Below are positions 5,520-13,853 of a DNA stretch of 17,592 nucleotides, piece after piece. The stretch is from Zongyangia gallinarum. GTDB taxonomy: Bacteria > Bacillota > Clostridia > Oscillospirales > Ruminococcaceae. A program made the position numbers and the translations under genes. The notes under the pieces were generated by a model. The model was not told the origin of the DNA. It saw only the letters and a list, made by a program, of their open reading frames with translations, and did not search any database. The DNA is taken from the NCBI GenBank assembly GCA_904419315.1, contig CAJFQY010000032.1:1-17592 (forward strand), read 5' to 3'. Position 1 is the first letter of the stretch, and the number at the start of each line of letters is the position of its first letter.

Positions 5520-8138
5520 TTGACACCTTTTCATGCAGGCAGAGAAGAAGTTTTGACAAAACTATCGGTTAATGCCGCACAGGGACTTTCTAAAGAGGAA
5601 GCTCAGGAGCGGCTCCAACGCTTTGGCCCCAATGCCCTGAAGGCCAAAAAGAAAAAAACGCTGTTGCAGCGCTTTTTGGATCAGTTTAAGGATGTCATGA
5701 TTTTGATCCTGATTGCGGCCGCCGTCGTCTCTTTTGTGGTGGCGCTGGGCGGACATGACGCCAAGGAATTTTTTGAACCGCTGCTCATCCTGCTGATTGT
5801 GATCCTCAACGCGATTTTAGGCGTTTTCCAGGAGAATAAGGCAGAGCGGGCCCTGGACGCCTTAAAAAGCCTGTCGGCTCCCCGGGCACGGGTCCTCCGG
5901 GATGGCGTGGAACAGGTCATCGATGCTTCTCAGGTGGTACCGGGAGACATCATCCTGGTGGAGGCCGGAGATTTTATCCCTGCCGATGCCCGGCTTCTGG
6001 AGTCCGCCAGCCTGAAATCGGAGGAATCAGCCCTGACCGGAGAATCTGTTCCGGCGGAAAAGGACGCGGCGGCGTCCGTTGAGGAAAATGCGCCTCTGGG
6101 AGATCGAATCAATATGATGTATTCCGGATGCTCCGTCACCTATGGCCGTGCCAAAGGAGTGGTTACCGCCACAGGTATGGATACCGAGATGGGTAAAATT
6201 GCCGGTCTTTTGGAAGGGGAAGAAGAAACCCAGACGCCGCTACAGCAGAAGCTTGCCAAGCTGGGCAAATATCTGGGATTTTTGGCCCTGGGCGTATGCG
6301 CCATTATCTTTGTGGTGGGTATCATCGACGGCATCCCCCTGATGGAAATCTTTATGACGTCGGTCTCCCTGGCAGTATCAGCCATTCCGGAGGGACTTCC
6401 CGCCATTGTCACCATTGTCCTTTCCATCGGCGTACAGCGGATGGTAAAGAAAAATGCCATCATCCGCCGCCTTCCCGCGGTGGAAACTTTGGGAAGCGCC
6501 TCGGTCATCTGCTCAGATAAGACCGGCACCTTGACCCAAAACCGCATGACCCTGGTCAAGGGATATGACGCAGCTTCTGGCGCCTTGGAGGATATTTCAG
6601 AGCACAATGGGGAAATCATTCGGGCTCTGCTGCGGTACGGGGCTCTTTGCTGTGATGGCGCGGTCTCTTTTGAGGATGGCAAGGAGATCCATATCGGTGA
6701 TCCTACCGAGACATCCATCATCCTGGCAGCCTATAAAAACGGCATGCCCAAAGAGAAACTCAACGAAGAATTCCCGCGCCTCGCAGAAATTCCCTTTGAT
6801 TCGGATAGGAAACTGATGACCACTGTCAACCGGATGGATGGGAAAAATGTGGTCATCGTCAAGGGCGCTTTTGATGTACTGGCCCTGCGCTGCACCGCCG
6901 GGGACATAGAGCGAGCCCGTCAGGTAACAGAAGATTTGTCCCGAGAGGCTTTGCGGGTATTGGCTGTAGCGGTCAAAGAGATCCCCGAGGTTCCCTCTGC
7001 CCCCACCAGTGAGGAGCTGGAGCAGGGGCTGACCCTGGTCGGATTGGTGGGGATGATTGACCCACCTCGCCCCGAGGCCAGAGAGGCGGTGCGGATCTGC
7101 CGGAAAGCCGGCATCAAGCCGGTGATGATTACCGGCGACCATGTGGTGACAGCCTCCGCCATCGCCCGGGATCTGGGCATCCAGCTGGAAGGGGATGACG
7201 CCATCACCGGGACAGAACTTGCGGCCATGAGTGAAGAACAGCTGCAGGAGCGGGTACGGCACATTTCGGTATATGCCCGGGTTTCCCCAGAGGATAAGAT
7301 CCGTATTGTCAAGGCATGGCAGCGCCAGGGAGAAGTTGTTTCCATGACGGGAGACGGCGTCAACGACGCCCCCGCCCTCAAGGCGGCCGATATAGGCTGC
7401 GCCATGGGAATTACTGGTACCGATGTGGCAAAGGGCGCCGCGGATATGACCCTGACGGACGATAATTTTGCCACCATTGTAGACGCGGTCAGGGAAGGAC
7501 GGGGCGTCTATGAGAATATCAAAAAGGTTGTGGCGTTCCTGCTGGGTACCAATATCGGGGAAGTGCTCACCGTATTTGTGGCTATGCTGGTGTGGCGGCA
7601 ATCCCCCCTGCTCTCTATGCAGCTGTTGTGGATCAACCTGGTGACGGACAGTCTCCCCGCCATCGCGTTGGGAATGGAGCCGGTAGAATCAGATGTAATG
7701 GAACATCCCCCGAAACCCAAAGAGGAAGGGATCTTCGCCCATGGGCTGGGTGTGCGCATTGTGTTGCAGGGCGCATTGTTCGCCCTTCTTTCCCTCGTCG
7801 CCTTCTGGATAGGTATCTCTACCACCGGCGTCATCGAGGGAGGACGCACCATGGCCTTTATTGTCCTGGCCCTGTCCCAGGTGGTGCATTCCTTTAATAT
7901 GAGATCCCATCATTCGTTGTTTAAAATTGGATTTTTTACCAACAAGTATCTGGGTGGAGCGGCCCTTCTTTCCCTGCTTCTGATGGCTTTTGTGGTGTTT
8001 GTCCCACCGGTGGCCACGGCCTTTGGACTGATTCAGCTTTCTGGCGTCCTCTATCTGGAGGCGTTGGGGCTGTCGTTGGTTCCTCTGTTAGTTCTGGAAG
8101 TAAGTAAAGCTTTGGGTCTTATTCGCAGCCATCGATAG
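5520..8138 (+). CDS. P-type Ca2+-transporting ATPase (type IIA)
   Basis: It pumps a cation, most likely Ca2+, out of the cell at the expense of ATP. The 872-residue length is normal for bacterial SERCA-like pumps such as B. subtilis YloB. Visible elements are the N-terminal cation-ATPase domain, the actuator TGES at 173-176, M4 AIPEGLP around 289-295, the phosphorylation site DKTGTLT with Asp333, the hinge TGDGVNDAPALKAADIG, and M6 NLVTDSLPAIALGMEP. The M4 Glu and M6 Asn/Asp match calcium-coordinating positions of SERCA. The start is TTG: GGAGGG lies 7 nt upstream, and the nearby ATG at 5513 is out of frame. It is a single-gene unit, divergent from the DUF3795-nadE operon. Confidence 0.95.
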   Translation: MTPFHAGREEVLTKLSVNAAQGLSKEEAQERLQRFGPNALKAKKKKTLLQRFLDQFKDVMILILIAAAVVSFVVALGGHDAKEFFEPLLILLIVILNAILGVFQENKAERALDALKSLSAPRARVLRDGVEQVIDASQVVPGDIILVEAGDFIPADARLLESASLKSEESALTGESVPAEKDAAASVEENAPLGDRINMMYSGCSVTYGRAKGVVTATGMDTEMGKIAGLLEGEEETQTPLQQKLAKLGKYLGFLALGVCAIIFVVGIIDGIPLMEIFMTSVSLAVSAIPEGLPAIVTIVLSIGVQRMVKKNAIIRRLPAVETLGSASVICSDKTGTLTQNRMTLVKGYDAASGALEDISEHNGEIIRALLRYGALCCDGAVSFEDGKEIHIGDPTETSIILAAYKNGMPKEKLNEEFPRLAEIPFDSDRKLMTTVNRMDGKNVVIVKGAFDVLALRCTAGDIERARQVTEDLSREALRVLAVAVKEIPEVPSAPTSEELEQGLTLVGLVGMIDPPRPEAREAVRICRKAGIKPVMITGDHVVTASAIARDLGIQLEGDDAITGTELAAMSEEQLQERVRHISVYARVSPEDKIRIVKAWQRQGEVVSMTGDGVNDAPALKAADIGCAMGITGTDVAKGAADMTLTDDNFATIVDAVREGRGVYENIKKVVAFLLGTNIGEVLTVFVAMLVWRQSPLLSMQLLWINLVTDSLPAIALGMEPVESDVMEHPPKPKEEGIFAHGLGVRIVLQGALFALLSLVAFWIGISTTGVIEGGRTMAFIVLALSQVVHSFNMRSHHSLFKIGFFTNKYLGGAALLSLLLMAFVVFVPPVATAFGLIQLSGVLYLEALGLSLVPLLVLEVSKALGLIRSHR

Positions 8139-8153
8139 ATTATGAAAGACAAT

Positions 8154-8191
8154 GAACACGCCCGACATGCTTTTGCATGTCGGGCGTGTTC
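8154..8191. terminator. Hairpin between the convergent Ca-ATPase and tenI genes
   Basis: A perfect 17-bp GC-rich stem (8154-8170 against 8175-8191) surrounds the loop TTTT. No clear U tract follows on either strand, so it is a weaker intrinsic terminator candidate, though its position between convergent stop codons (8138 and 8197) fits. Confidence 0.65.
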
Positions 8192-8196
8192 GCCTA

Positions 8197-8808
8197 TCAG
8201 TTTAAATCAGAAGATTGTATATCCAAAGAAAGATAGGAACAAAGCCGCCTATAAGGATCGGGACACTCCATCAGTTCGGACATGATGCAAAACCCTCCAG
8301 CCCCCTGGGCCAGGACCTCCGGCACACGGCTCCGATTGATGCCGCCAATGGCATAGACCGGGATTTTTACCGCTTGGCAGACCTCCTTGAGGAAAGAAAG
8401 GCCCCGGGGAGGGACCCCTTCTTTGCAGCTGGTAGGAAAGATGTGTCCAGCGACCAGATAAGAAGCTCCCATTGCTTGAGCCTCCAGAGCGTCTTCCACA
8501 CTGTGGACGGATGCCCCTATCTGAGAAAATCCGTTTAGTTCTCCTGAATATTGACGGAGTAGGTGCAAAGGTAGGTGAAGGTGGGAAGCTCCCTGCCTCC
8601 GGGCTGTTTCCAGCCGGGAATTGACAGCCACCGGAACTTCATAGTTAGAACAGATATCCTGGCACTGTTTCCAAAGGATCTCATATTCGGCCTCTGGGAG
8701 ATCCTTTTCTCTGAGGATGATCAGCCCCGGTTTGGCACGGGCAAGCTCATGAATGTGGGAGAGAAAGTCCCCGGGACATAACTTCCGATTGGTGACAACG
8801 ACGACCAT
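8197..8808 (-). CDS. tenI: Thiazole tautomerase TenI-like (ThiE superfamily)
   Basis: This 203-residue TIM-barrel protein belongs to the ThiE/TenI superfamily. It keeps ILREKDL near 31-37, GASVHS at 98-103 and the phosphate-binding IGGIN. Several features point to TenI rather than thiamine phosphate synthase. The ThiE INDR motif is VNSR here (the Mg-binding Asp becomes Ser), the following HLGQxD segment is HLPLH, and GHIFPTSCK puts a histidine at residue 122, the position of the TenI catalytic His. TenI aromatises the thiazole carboxylate made by ThiG. The ATG overlaps the thiH stop as TAATG, so translation is coupled. It is the last gene of the thi operon. A degenerate ThiE remains possible. 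Confidence 0.88.
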   Translation of the reverse strand: MVVVVTNRKLCPGDFLSHIHELARAKPGLIILREKDLPEAEYEILWKQCQDICSNYEVPVAVNSRLETARRQGASHLHLPLHLLRQYSGELNGFSQIGASVHSVEDALEAQAMGASYLVAGHIFPTSCKEGVPPRGLSFLKEVCQAVKIPVYAIGGINRSRVPEVLAQGAGGFCIMSELMECPDPYRRLCSYLSLDIQSSDLN

Positions 8809-9956
8809 TACGCCTGCTCCATCCGGATATAGTCCCGGTACACCGGCTGCATCCCTTTGGCATAGAGCATCTGCTCTACCTCTGCGACCCCACGGGGATC
8901 GGAGATTTCGAATTGCTCATCTCCCTTGGCCTCTTCGTCATGGCCGCCTACCCCCACCTTACTGCCGGCGGAGATTTTGGTGGCGCACATGCCGATGACA
9001 TTGTCCCGGAATCCCGGCCGCTCCCGGGTGGAAATGCTGATGCCGGCGAAAGGCAGCAGCAACCGGTAAGAGAGCATGATCTGCAAAAGCTGGGTTTCAT
9101 GGACATCGTTAGGGTTGTTTTCGGCGTTATTAATGTAAGGACGTAGACGGGGAACCGAGAAAGAAACCTCCGCATGGGGATATTTTTTCTGTAACAGGCT
9201 GGCGTGAAGTCCAGCGGCAAAGGCATCTTTCCGGAAATTACCCAGCCCTAAAAGGGCGCCGACACCGACTCCGCGCATACCGCCGAGCAGCGCCCGCTCT
9301 TGGGCGTTGAAACGGTAAGCGAAATCAGCTTTTGGCCCAGCCAGATGAACCTCTTTATAGCGGACGCGGTCATAGGTCTCCTGGTAAACACTGACAAAAT
9401 CAGCGCCGCACTGCTGGATATAGGCATACTCGTCTGTGTCCATGGGATAAACCTCGATGCCAATGGTCGTAAAGTACTTTTTGGCAATTTCACAGGCGTG
9501 ACCGATATATTCTACATCCGAGTGGTACCGGGACTCCCCAGTGAGGATGAGGATTTCTCTCAGTCCGGTTTTTGCGATGTTGCGCAGCTCGGTGTCAATT
9601 TCATCATAGGTGAGCTTTCCCCGGTGGATTTTATTGGTACAGTTGAAACCACAGTAGGTACAGTGGTTGACACAGTAGTTGGCGATATACAAGGGGGTAT
9701 AGAGCCCGGCAGTATTGCCGAAGTGGCAGGCGGTTTCCTGTTTGGCGCGCCGTGCCATCTGCTCCAGATAGGGCTGGGCCGCCGGGGAGAGGAGCGCCCC
9801 ATAGTCCTCTAAGGAAATGCTGTCCTTTTCCAGGGCCCGGAGGACATCGTCGCCGGTGTAAGCGGAAAAATCGACAGCATCATAGGCCTCCAGCACAGTG
9901 TCCATCAGCGGCCGCTCCAGATTAACCTTGAGTTTTTCTACATTGATCGTATTCAT
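8808..9956 (-). CDS. thiH: 2-iminoacetate (dehydroglycine) synthase ThiH
   Basis: This radical SAM enzyme cleaves tyrosine to dehydroglycine and p-cresol, supplying the C-N unit of the thiamine thiazole. The 382-residue length fits. The iron-sulfur ligands are Cys95, Cys99 and Cys102 in CVNHCTYCGF, followed by a TIM barrel and the C-terminal biotin/thiamin-synthesis-associated domain ending near RDYIRMEQA. A ribosome site (AGGGGG) overlaps the thiG stop region, 11 nt upstream. Presence of ThiH rather than glycine oxidase ThiO fits an anaerobe. Confidence 0.97.
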   Translation of the reverse strand: MNTINVEKLKVNLERPLMDTVLEAYDAVDFSAYTGDDVLRALEKDSISLEDYGALLSPAAQPYLEQMARRAKQETACHFGNTAGLYTPLYIANYCVNHCTYCGFNCTNKIHRGKLTYDEIDTELRNIAKTGLREILILTGESRYHSDVEYIGHACEIAKKYFTTIGIEVYPMDTDEYAYIQQCGADFVSVYQETYDRVRYKEVHLAGPKADFAYRFNAQERALLGGMRGVGVGALLGLGNFRKDAFAAGLHASLLQKKYPHAEVSFSVPRLRPYINNAENNPNDVHETQLLQIMLSYRLLLPFAGISISTRERPGFRDNVIGMCATKISAGSKVGVGGHDEEAKGDEQFEISDPRGVAEVEQMLYAKGMQPVYRDYIRMEQA

Positions 9957-9967
9957 GAAAAAGCCCC

Positions 9968-10735
9968 CTAGTCCTGCAGAAATCCAGTGAGGGGAGAGGA
10001 GGCTTCTCCCTCATATTCCAGCACCCGGCCGGGACCGGCGAGATAGCCTTCCCGTCCCGCTTCTACTGCCAGTTTAAAGGCGTGAGCCATTGCCACTACA
10101 TCCCGAGCGGTAGCCACAGCGGTGTTAGCCAGTACGGCGTCAGCGCCAAGCTCCATGGCCTCACAGGCATGGGAGGGGCGTCCAATACCAGCGTCCACTA
10201 CGATGGGAAGGTCAATTTCATCGATGAGCATCTTGACGAAATCCCGGGTGATGAGGCCCTTATTGCTGCCGATAGGGGCAGCGAGGGGCATGATGGCAGC
10301 AGCTCCGGCGTTGACAAGATCCCGTGCCGCCATCAGGTCAGGGCTGATGTAGGGCAGTACAACAAATCCCTCTTTGGCCAGGATTTCGGTTGCCTTGATG
10401 GTCTCATAGTTATCCGGCATCAGGTACTTGCTGTCCCGGATGACCTCAATTTTGATAAAGTCGCCACAGCCCAGTTCCCGGGCCAGCCGGGCAATACGAA
10501 CCGCCTCCTCGGCGTTGCGGGCGCCGGAGGTGTTGGGCAGCAGGGTCACCGTTTTGGGAATGTAATCGAGGATGTTGCCCTCACCGCCTAAATTGGCCCG
10601 GCGCAGGGCGAGAGTGACCATTTCGGTGCCGCTGGCCTCGATGGCTGCGGCAGTTTTATCCAAAGAGAATTTACCGGTGCCCAGGAAAAAGCGGGAATGA
10701 AATTCCCGGGGCCCGATTTTTAAAATGTCTTTCAT
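9968..10735 (-). CDS. thiG: Thiazole synthase ThiG
   Basis: It condenses deoxyxylulose 5-phosphate, dehydroglycine and sulfur from ThiS thiocarboxylate to form the thiazole phosphate. The 255-residue barrel starts MKDILKIG. GTGKF lies at 19-23, and the Schiff-base lysine is probably Lys95 in DFIKIEVIRD. The C-terminal part holds VDAGIGRPS and DAVLANTAVA, the phosphate-binding region. The ATG at 10735 has AAAGGAG 8-9 nt upstream, so the in-frame extension upstream is not used. It lies 39 nt after thiF and 11 nt before thiH. Confidence 0.97.
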   Translation of the reverse strand: MKDILKIGPREFHSRFFLGTGKFSLDKTAAAIEASGTEMVTLALRRANLGGEGNILDYIPKTVTLLPNTSGARNAEEAVRIARLARELGCGDFIKIEVIRDSKYLMPDNYETIKATEILAKEGFVVLPYISPDLMAARDLVNAGAAAIMPLAAPIGSNKGLITRDFVKMLIDEIDLPIVVDAGIGRPSHACEAMELGADAVLANTAVATARDVVAMAHAFKLAVEAGREGYLAGPGRVLEYEGEASSPLTGFLQD

Positions 10736-10774
10736 ATTGTTCGCTCCTTTGTTTGAAATGCGGATATACACAGG

Positions 10775-11581
10775 TTATGGTTCCTCCATCCCCAGCAATA
10801 GCCGGAGAACCATGTTGGCTTGATGGCCGGCACAGACTGACACCCGAGGAGCCATGAGTCCTTGTCCCGGCTGGGCTTCGCTGACAAGATCGCCACAGAG
10901 GTAGAGCCGTGAAAGCTTCCTCCGGGTTTCGATCTCATTGGCGCTGCCATAGCCGGCCATCCCGGAGGCAGCTACCACCTTGGCCTGAGGCAGCCCTTCC
11001 AGCACCGCAGCCACCAGCTCCGCCTTGGATTGGGGCCGGTCCAAGGCCTCACAGATCACCTGGCAACCAGAAAAAATTTCCGCCGCGTTTTGAGCGGTAA
11101 GGCGTACGGTGTGGGTTTTTACCTGGATAAAGGGGTTGATCTGGCGGATTTGTTCCTGCAGCGCCTGGGTTTTGTACTGGCCTAGATGGGAAATAAAATA
11201 GTGCTGGCGGTTGAGGTTGCTGGGCTCCACCAGGTCAAAGTCGGCCAGCACCAGCTCTCCTATGCCAGTGCGGGCCAGCATGACCGCAATGTTGGAGCCA
11301 AGGCCTCCCAGCCCCGCGATGCCCACCTTGGCCTTTTTGACCCGCTCATGGACAAAGGGGGTATGGCGGGCAGCCATCATACTTTCCAGCTGCTCTTCTG
11401 AGGGCAGCTCCCCCCGGCGGATCAGAACGACAGTGTCGCCATCTTGAAGGGGGAGATCCTCATCCGTTTGAAAACCGTTATAAATGAATACGTCAGCGTC
11501 CGGACAGTACTGCTCCTGCAGCGCGCGGAGGGAAAGGGGGGAGGAGAGCAGCAGCTTTTTTCCGTTAAGTGAGATCTCCAT
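10775..11581 (-). CDS. thiF: ThiS adenylyltransferase ThiF with fused ThiS-like N-terminal domain
   Basis: This 268-residue protein joins two modules. Residues 1 to about 57 look like a ThiS-type ubiquitin fold (MEISLNGKKLLL to DGDTVVLIRRG) without a terminal Gly-Gly, so it cannot act as a sulfur carrier. From about 70 onward it is an E1-like adenylyltransferase with the GLGGLG nucleotide loop at 90-95, DFDLVEPSNLNRQ at 114-126 and the nearby QYKT lysine. It activates the C-terminus of ThiS as the adenylate. The zinc-binding CxxC pairs of E. coli ThiF are not seen; this matches the shorter Clostridial ThiF type. Its ribosome site GGAGG lies within the glycine codons ending thiS, 4 nt before its own start. 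Confidence 0.95.
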   Translation of the reverse strand: MEISLNGKKLLLSSPLSLRALQEQYCPDADVFIYNGFQTDEDLPLQDGDTVVLIRRGELPSEEQLESMMAARHTPFVHERVKKAKVGIAGLGGLGSNIAVMLARTGIGELVLADFDLVEPSNLNRQHYFISHLGQYKTQALQEQIRQINPFIQVKTHTVRLTAQNAAEIFSGCQVICEALDRPQSKAELVAAVLEGLPQAKVVAASGMAGYGSANEIETRRKLSRLYLCGDLVSEAQPGQGLMAPRVSVCAGHQANMVLRLLLGMEEP

Positions 11582-11585
11582 GGGA

Positions 11586-11780
11586 TCAGCCTCCGCCTAC
11601 AAAGCTGACAATTTCCACCTGGTCAGAATCCATCAGGGTAACAGAGGAAAACTGGGCTTTGGGGACAATCTGGCCATTGCGCTCTACCGCTACCTTGTCG
11701 GTGGGATAGCCCTGCTCCTGCAGGAATGCCAGCAGGGACATCTCTTTTGACAGTGCCACCTGTTTGCCATTGACCTTCAT
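11586..11780 (-). CDS. thiS: Sulfur carrier protein ThiS
   Basis: This 64-residue ubiquitin-fold protein ends in Gly-Gly-Gly, the tail that is adenylated by ThiF and converted to a thiocarboxylate to deliver sulfur to ThiG. It begins MKVNGKQVALSKEMSLLAFL. AAAGGAG lies about 11 nt before the ATG. A four-codon frame directly after that site (ATG AGA CGC AAA TGA) overlaps the true start but has no spacer and is probably not translated. It is the first gene of the operon, downstream of the TPP riboswitch. Confidence 0.96.
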   Translation of the reverse strand: MKVNGKQVALSKEMSLLAFLQEQGYPTDKVAVERNGQIVPKAQFSSVTLMDSDQVEIVSFVGGG

Positions 11781-11851
11781 TTGCGTCTCATCTCCTTTGT
11801 AAAATCAAGAATCCTGGACAGAGCCACAGAATCAAAAGCGGGAGCGGGCAA

Positions 11852-11891
11852 AGAAAAAAGCCAAGCCCACCGGATACGGTAGGTTTGGCTT
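11852..11891 (-). terminator. Riboswitch-controlled terminator of the thi operon
   Basis: On the minus strand, a 15-nt arm (11891-11877) pairs with 11872-11858 around the loop TATC, with one A-C mismatch and one T-G pair, and ends in a run of six T. It sits between the aptamer and thiS, so TPP binding should favour it and stop transcription. Confidence 0.88.
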
Positions 11892-11907
11892 CTGTTTGCA
11901 AATATAA

Positions 11908-12000
11908 ATACGAAACTCCCTACGCCGGTATTAACCGTACAGGTTCCATGGGTAAGAGGACACACCTCACTCTCAGCCAATTTCATTGGCTCCCCAGTTC
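11908..12000 (-). promoter_or_regulatory. TPP riboswitch (THI element)
   Basis: Read on the minus strand, the conserved aptamer blocks appear in order: GGGGAGCC, GGCTGAGAG (11979-11971), TTACCC, GGAACCTG (around 11947-11940), and GTTAATACCGGCGTAGGGA (11935-11917). The outer P1 helix is formed by GAACT near 12000 and AGTTTC near 11912. It lies upstream of an intrinsic terminator and thiS, so it gives transcriptional feedback by thiamine pyrophosphate on the entire thiS-thiF-thiG-thiH-tenI operon. Confidence 0.97.
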
Positions 12001-12040
12001 TTCTGCAACTATTGATTTTTTCCAAGGATCTTACCTTTTT

Positions 12041-12068
12041 AGTATAGCGCAGTTTTTGTCGGTGTCAA
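12041..12068 (-). promoter_or_regulatory. Sigma-A promoter of the thi operon
   Basis: On the minus strand, TTGACA (12068-12063) and TATACT (12046-12041) are separated by 16 bp. Transcription would begin near 12034, about 35 nt before the riboswitch. Confidence 0.8.
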
Positions 12069-12179
12069 TAGTTTCCGCAGGGAAAAAAGACGGCTTTGTA
12101 TCTCTGAAGTTGAAAAAGAGAAATATAAGATGAATCTTGGATAAACTGTATTCTTTCTTTGAATAAATGGGAGAAATAG

Positions 12180-12208
12180 TTGTTGGGAAATATTTCATGT
12201 GTTAAAAT
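12180..12208 (+). promoter_or_regulatory. Candidate promoter of the polysaccharide deacetylase gene
   Basis: TTGTTG (12180-12185) and TAAAAT (12203-12208) are 17 bp apart. The palindrome GAAATATTTC at 12187-12196 lies in the spacer and could be an operator. The gene start is 52 nt downstream. Nothing else was recognised from 12069 to 12179. Confidence 0.5.
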
Positions 12209-12259
12209 GTTTGAAAATCAAGTAAAAATTAGAAAAACAATAAAAAGCGGAGAAACCTT

Positions 12260-13195
12260 ATGCTTAAACATCCAACCACAAAATTTTATCGGAGAACCAG
12301 CCAGCTTCTTCTGATTTTGGTGTTGCTCCTCTCTTGTTCTTTTACCACCGCCCTTTTGATTACCCGGTCGGGATATCAGAAGAAACTCCAGGCGCTAAGC
12401 AACCGTCTGGAGGAAGAAACAGCCCTTCAGCAACAGGAGGATAAGCCACAGGATACGCCGCCTCAAGAAGAGGAAAGCACTGCTGCGGCTTGGGAACCGG
12501 AAGTTCTGGACTATGCGTCTCTGTTTCCCAATTTATATGTAGAACCGCCTACCAAGCGGGAAGTAGCCGAAAAAACAGTATATTTGACTTTTGACGATGG
12601 CCCCTCTCCTCTGACGCCCCAGGTCTTGGATATTTTAAAAGAAAAACAGGTGAAGGCCACCTTTTTTGTCACGGGACAGGAAGGAGAGCAGGCCAAAGAA
12701 CGGATGCAGAGGATTGTCAGCGAAGGCCATGCCATTGGAGTGCATACCTACAGCCACGACTACCGGCAGATCTATCAGACGGTGGATACCTTTTTGGAGG
12801 ATTTTGATAAGGAATTCCGGTTGATTGAGGGATACACAGGGGTGAAGCCTAAAATTTTCCGCTTTGCCGGTGGCAGTATCAACGCTTTTAATATGGATAA
12901 TTACCATATGATTATTGGGGAGATGATCCGCCGGGGATTTACCTATTTTGATTGGAACGTATCCGCCCAGGACGCCAGCAAAAAGGCGACAAAACAGTCG
13001 ATCCATGACAGCATTATCTGTGGCGCGAAAGATAAAAATAGATGTATCATCTTACTCCACGACAGCGGGGACAAGGCCGACACCATTGCCGTTTTGCCCC
13101 AGGTCATCGATACCCTCAAAAGCCAGGGTTACACTTTCGCACCTTTGACTAATGAGGTACAGCCCATTGTCTTTCCCTATGAAAGAATTGGCTAA
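12260..13195 (+). CDS. Membrane-anchored polysaccharide (peptidoglycan) deacetylase, NodB family
   Basis: This 311-residue protein has a single N-terminal membrane segment (about 14-35) followed by a charged, Gln/Glu/Pro-rich linker (about 40-75), placing the enzyme outside the cell. The NodB domain (about 104-300) shows TFDDGP with Asp112 and Asp113, HTYSH with metal ligands His162 and His166, RFAGGS with Arg201, DWN with Asp231, and LLHD with His267. All catalytic elements are therefore present. It probably N-deacetylates peptidoglycan GlcNAc or a related glycan, lowering lysozyme sensitivity; the substrate is inferred. GGAG precedes the ATG by about 7 nt. It is a single-gene unit bounded by a terminator. 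Confidence 0.93.
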   Translation: MLKHPTTKFYRRTSQLLLILVLLLSCSFTTALLITRSGYQKKLQALSNRLEEETALQQQEDKPQDTPPQEEESTAAAWEPEVLDYASLFPNLYVEPPTKREVAEKTVYLTFDDGPSPLTPQVLDILKEKQVKATFFVTGQEGEQAKERMQRIVSEGHAIGVHTYSHDYRQIYQTVDTFLEDFDKEFRLIEGYTGVKPKIFRFAGGSINAFNMDNYHMIIGEMIRRGFTYFDWNVSAQDASKKATKQSIHDSIICGAKDKNRCIILLHDSGDKADTIAVLPQVIDTLKSQGYTFAPLTNEVQPIVFPYERIG

Positions 13196-13205
13196 TGCAA
13201 AAAAT

Positions 13206-13239
13206 AAAAGCCAGCCGGAATGATTCCGGCTGGCTTTTT
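13206..13239. terminator. Bidirectional intrinsic terminator
   Basis: A 15-bp perfect stem (13206-13220 against 13224-13238) with a 3-nt loop (TGA) carries A runs on one side and T runs on the other. It lies between the convergent deacetylase gene and the pentapeptide-repeat gene, whose stop codon is 3 nt beyond. Confidence 0.88.
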
Positions 13240-13241
13240 GG

Positions 13242-13853
13242 TTAGCCTAGTTTACAGCCCAAACAGTGAGCGATGAGGATTGCCTGGGGCACGTCGATGA
13301 GGGTATCCTGCATCTTCACTTGACGCATGTCCACACCGTCAATGAGCGCTCCCTGAATATCCGCTTTCTTCAGATTGGCCCCAGCCAATTGGGCCCGGGA
13401 AAAATTACAGTTTCGCATCTTCGCCTTTTCTAGGTTACAGTTTTGGAGGTTGGCTCCGCTGAAATTGATATTATCCAGGCAAAGGCCCCGCAGGTCGCTG
13501 TCGGCCAGATAACAGTCCGAGAAATTGCCGCCTTGGATTTCGATGCCGGTGAACACGGCGCCGGAAAAGGTGGAGCCGATACATTTACACTGGATCAAGG
13601 TGGCGCCGAAGAGACTGCAGCCGGAAAAAGTACAGCCGGCGAAGGCGGTATATTGATGGTGGGATTCGTTGAGCCTTGCAAAGGTAAAGTCACAGTAGTG
13701 GAAGGTACATCCTTTGGTAACCAGTGCCGCCATGTCCATGCCCCGGAAGCTGCATCGGGTAAAGGAAACATGATGCAACTGCTGGTCAGCAAAGTCTGTG
13801 CCCTGAAATTTCTTGCCTTCGAATGTCGCATATTCTAGAAAGGTCTGATTCAT
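13242..13853 (-). CDS. Pentapeptide-repeat protein
   Basis: This 203-residue protein consists almost throughout of A(D/N)LxX-like five-residue repeats, for example FSGANLQNCNLEKAKMRNCN and FSRAQLAGANLKKADIQGAL, predicting a right-handed quadrilateral beta-helix. It has about 13 cysteines. The C-terminal part, GVDMRQVKMQDTLIDVPQAI, resembles the end of Qnr-type topoisomerase-protecting proteins, but length and order do not prove that role. Its ATG overlaps the stop of the cation diffusion facilitator gene as TAATG, so the two are translationally coupled. The target is unknown. Confidence 0.9.
   Translation of the reverse strand: MNQTFLEYATFEGKKFQGTDFADQQLHHVSFTRCSFRGMDMAALVTKGCTFHYCDFTFARLNESHHQYTAFAGCTFSGCSLFGATLIQCKCIGSTFSGAVFTGIEIQGGNFSDCYLADSDLRGLCLDNINFSGANLQNCNLEKAKMRNCNFSRAQLAGANLKKADIQGALIDGVDMRQVKMQDTLIDVPQAILIAHCLGCKLG

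Noticed and set aside
6597..7601. 334-codon minus-strand frame within the Ca-ATPase gene
   Set aside because: It overlaps conserved catalytic coding sequence in antisense and is rich in His/Gly/Gln with no family resemblance.
11777..12025. 82-codon minus-strand frame in the thi leader
   Set aside because: It spans the TPP riboswitch and terminator, which explain the sequence better.
13242..13853. Firm call of the pentapeptide-repeat protein as a Qnr resistance determinant
   Set aside because: The repeat type is widespread; only a loose C-terminal resemblance is seen and there is no alignment.
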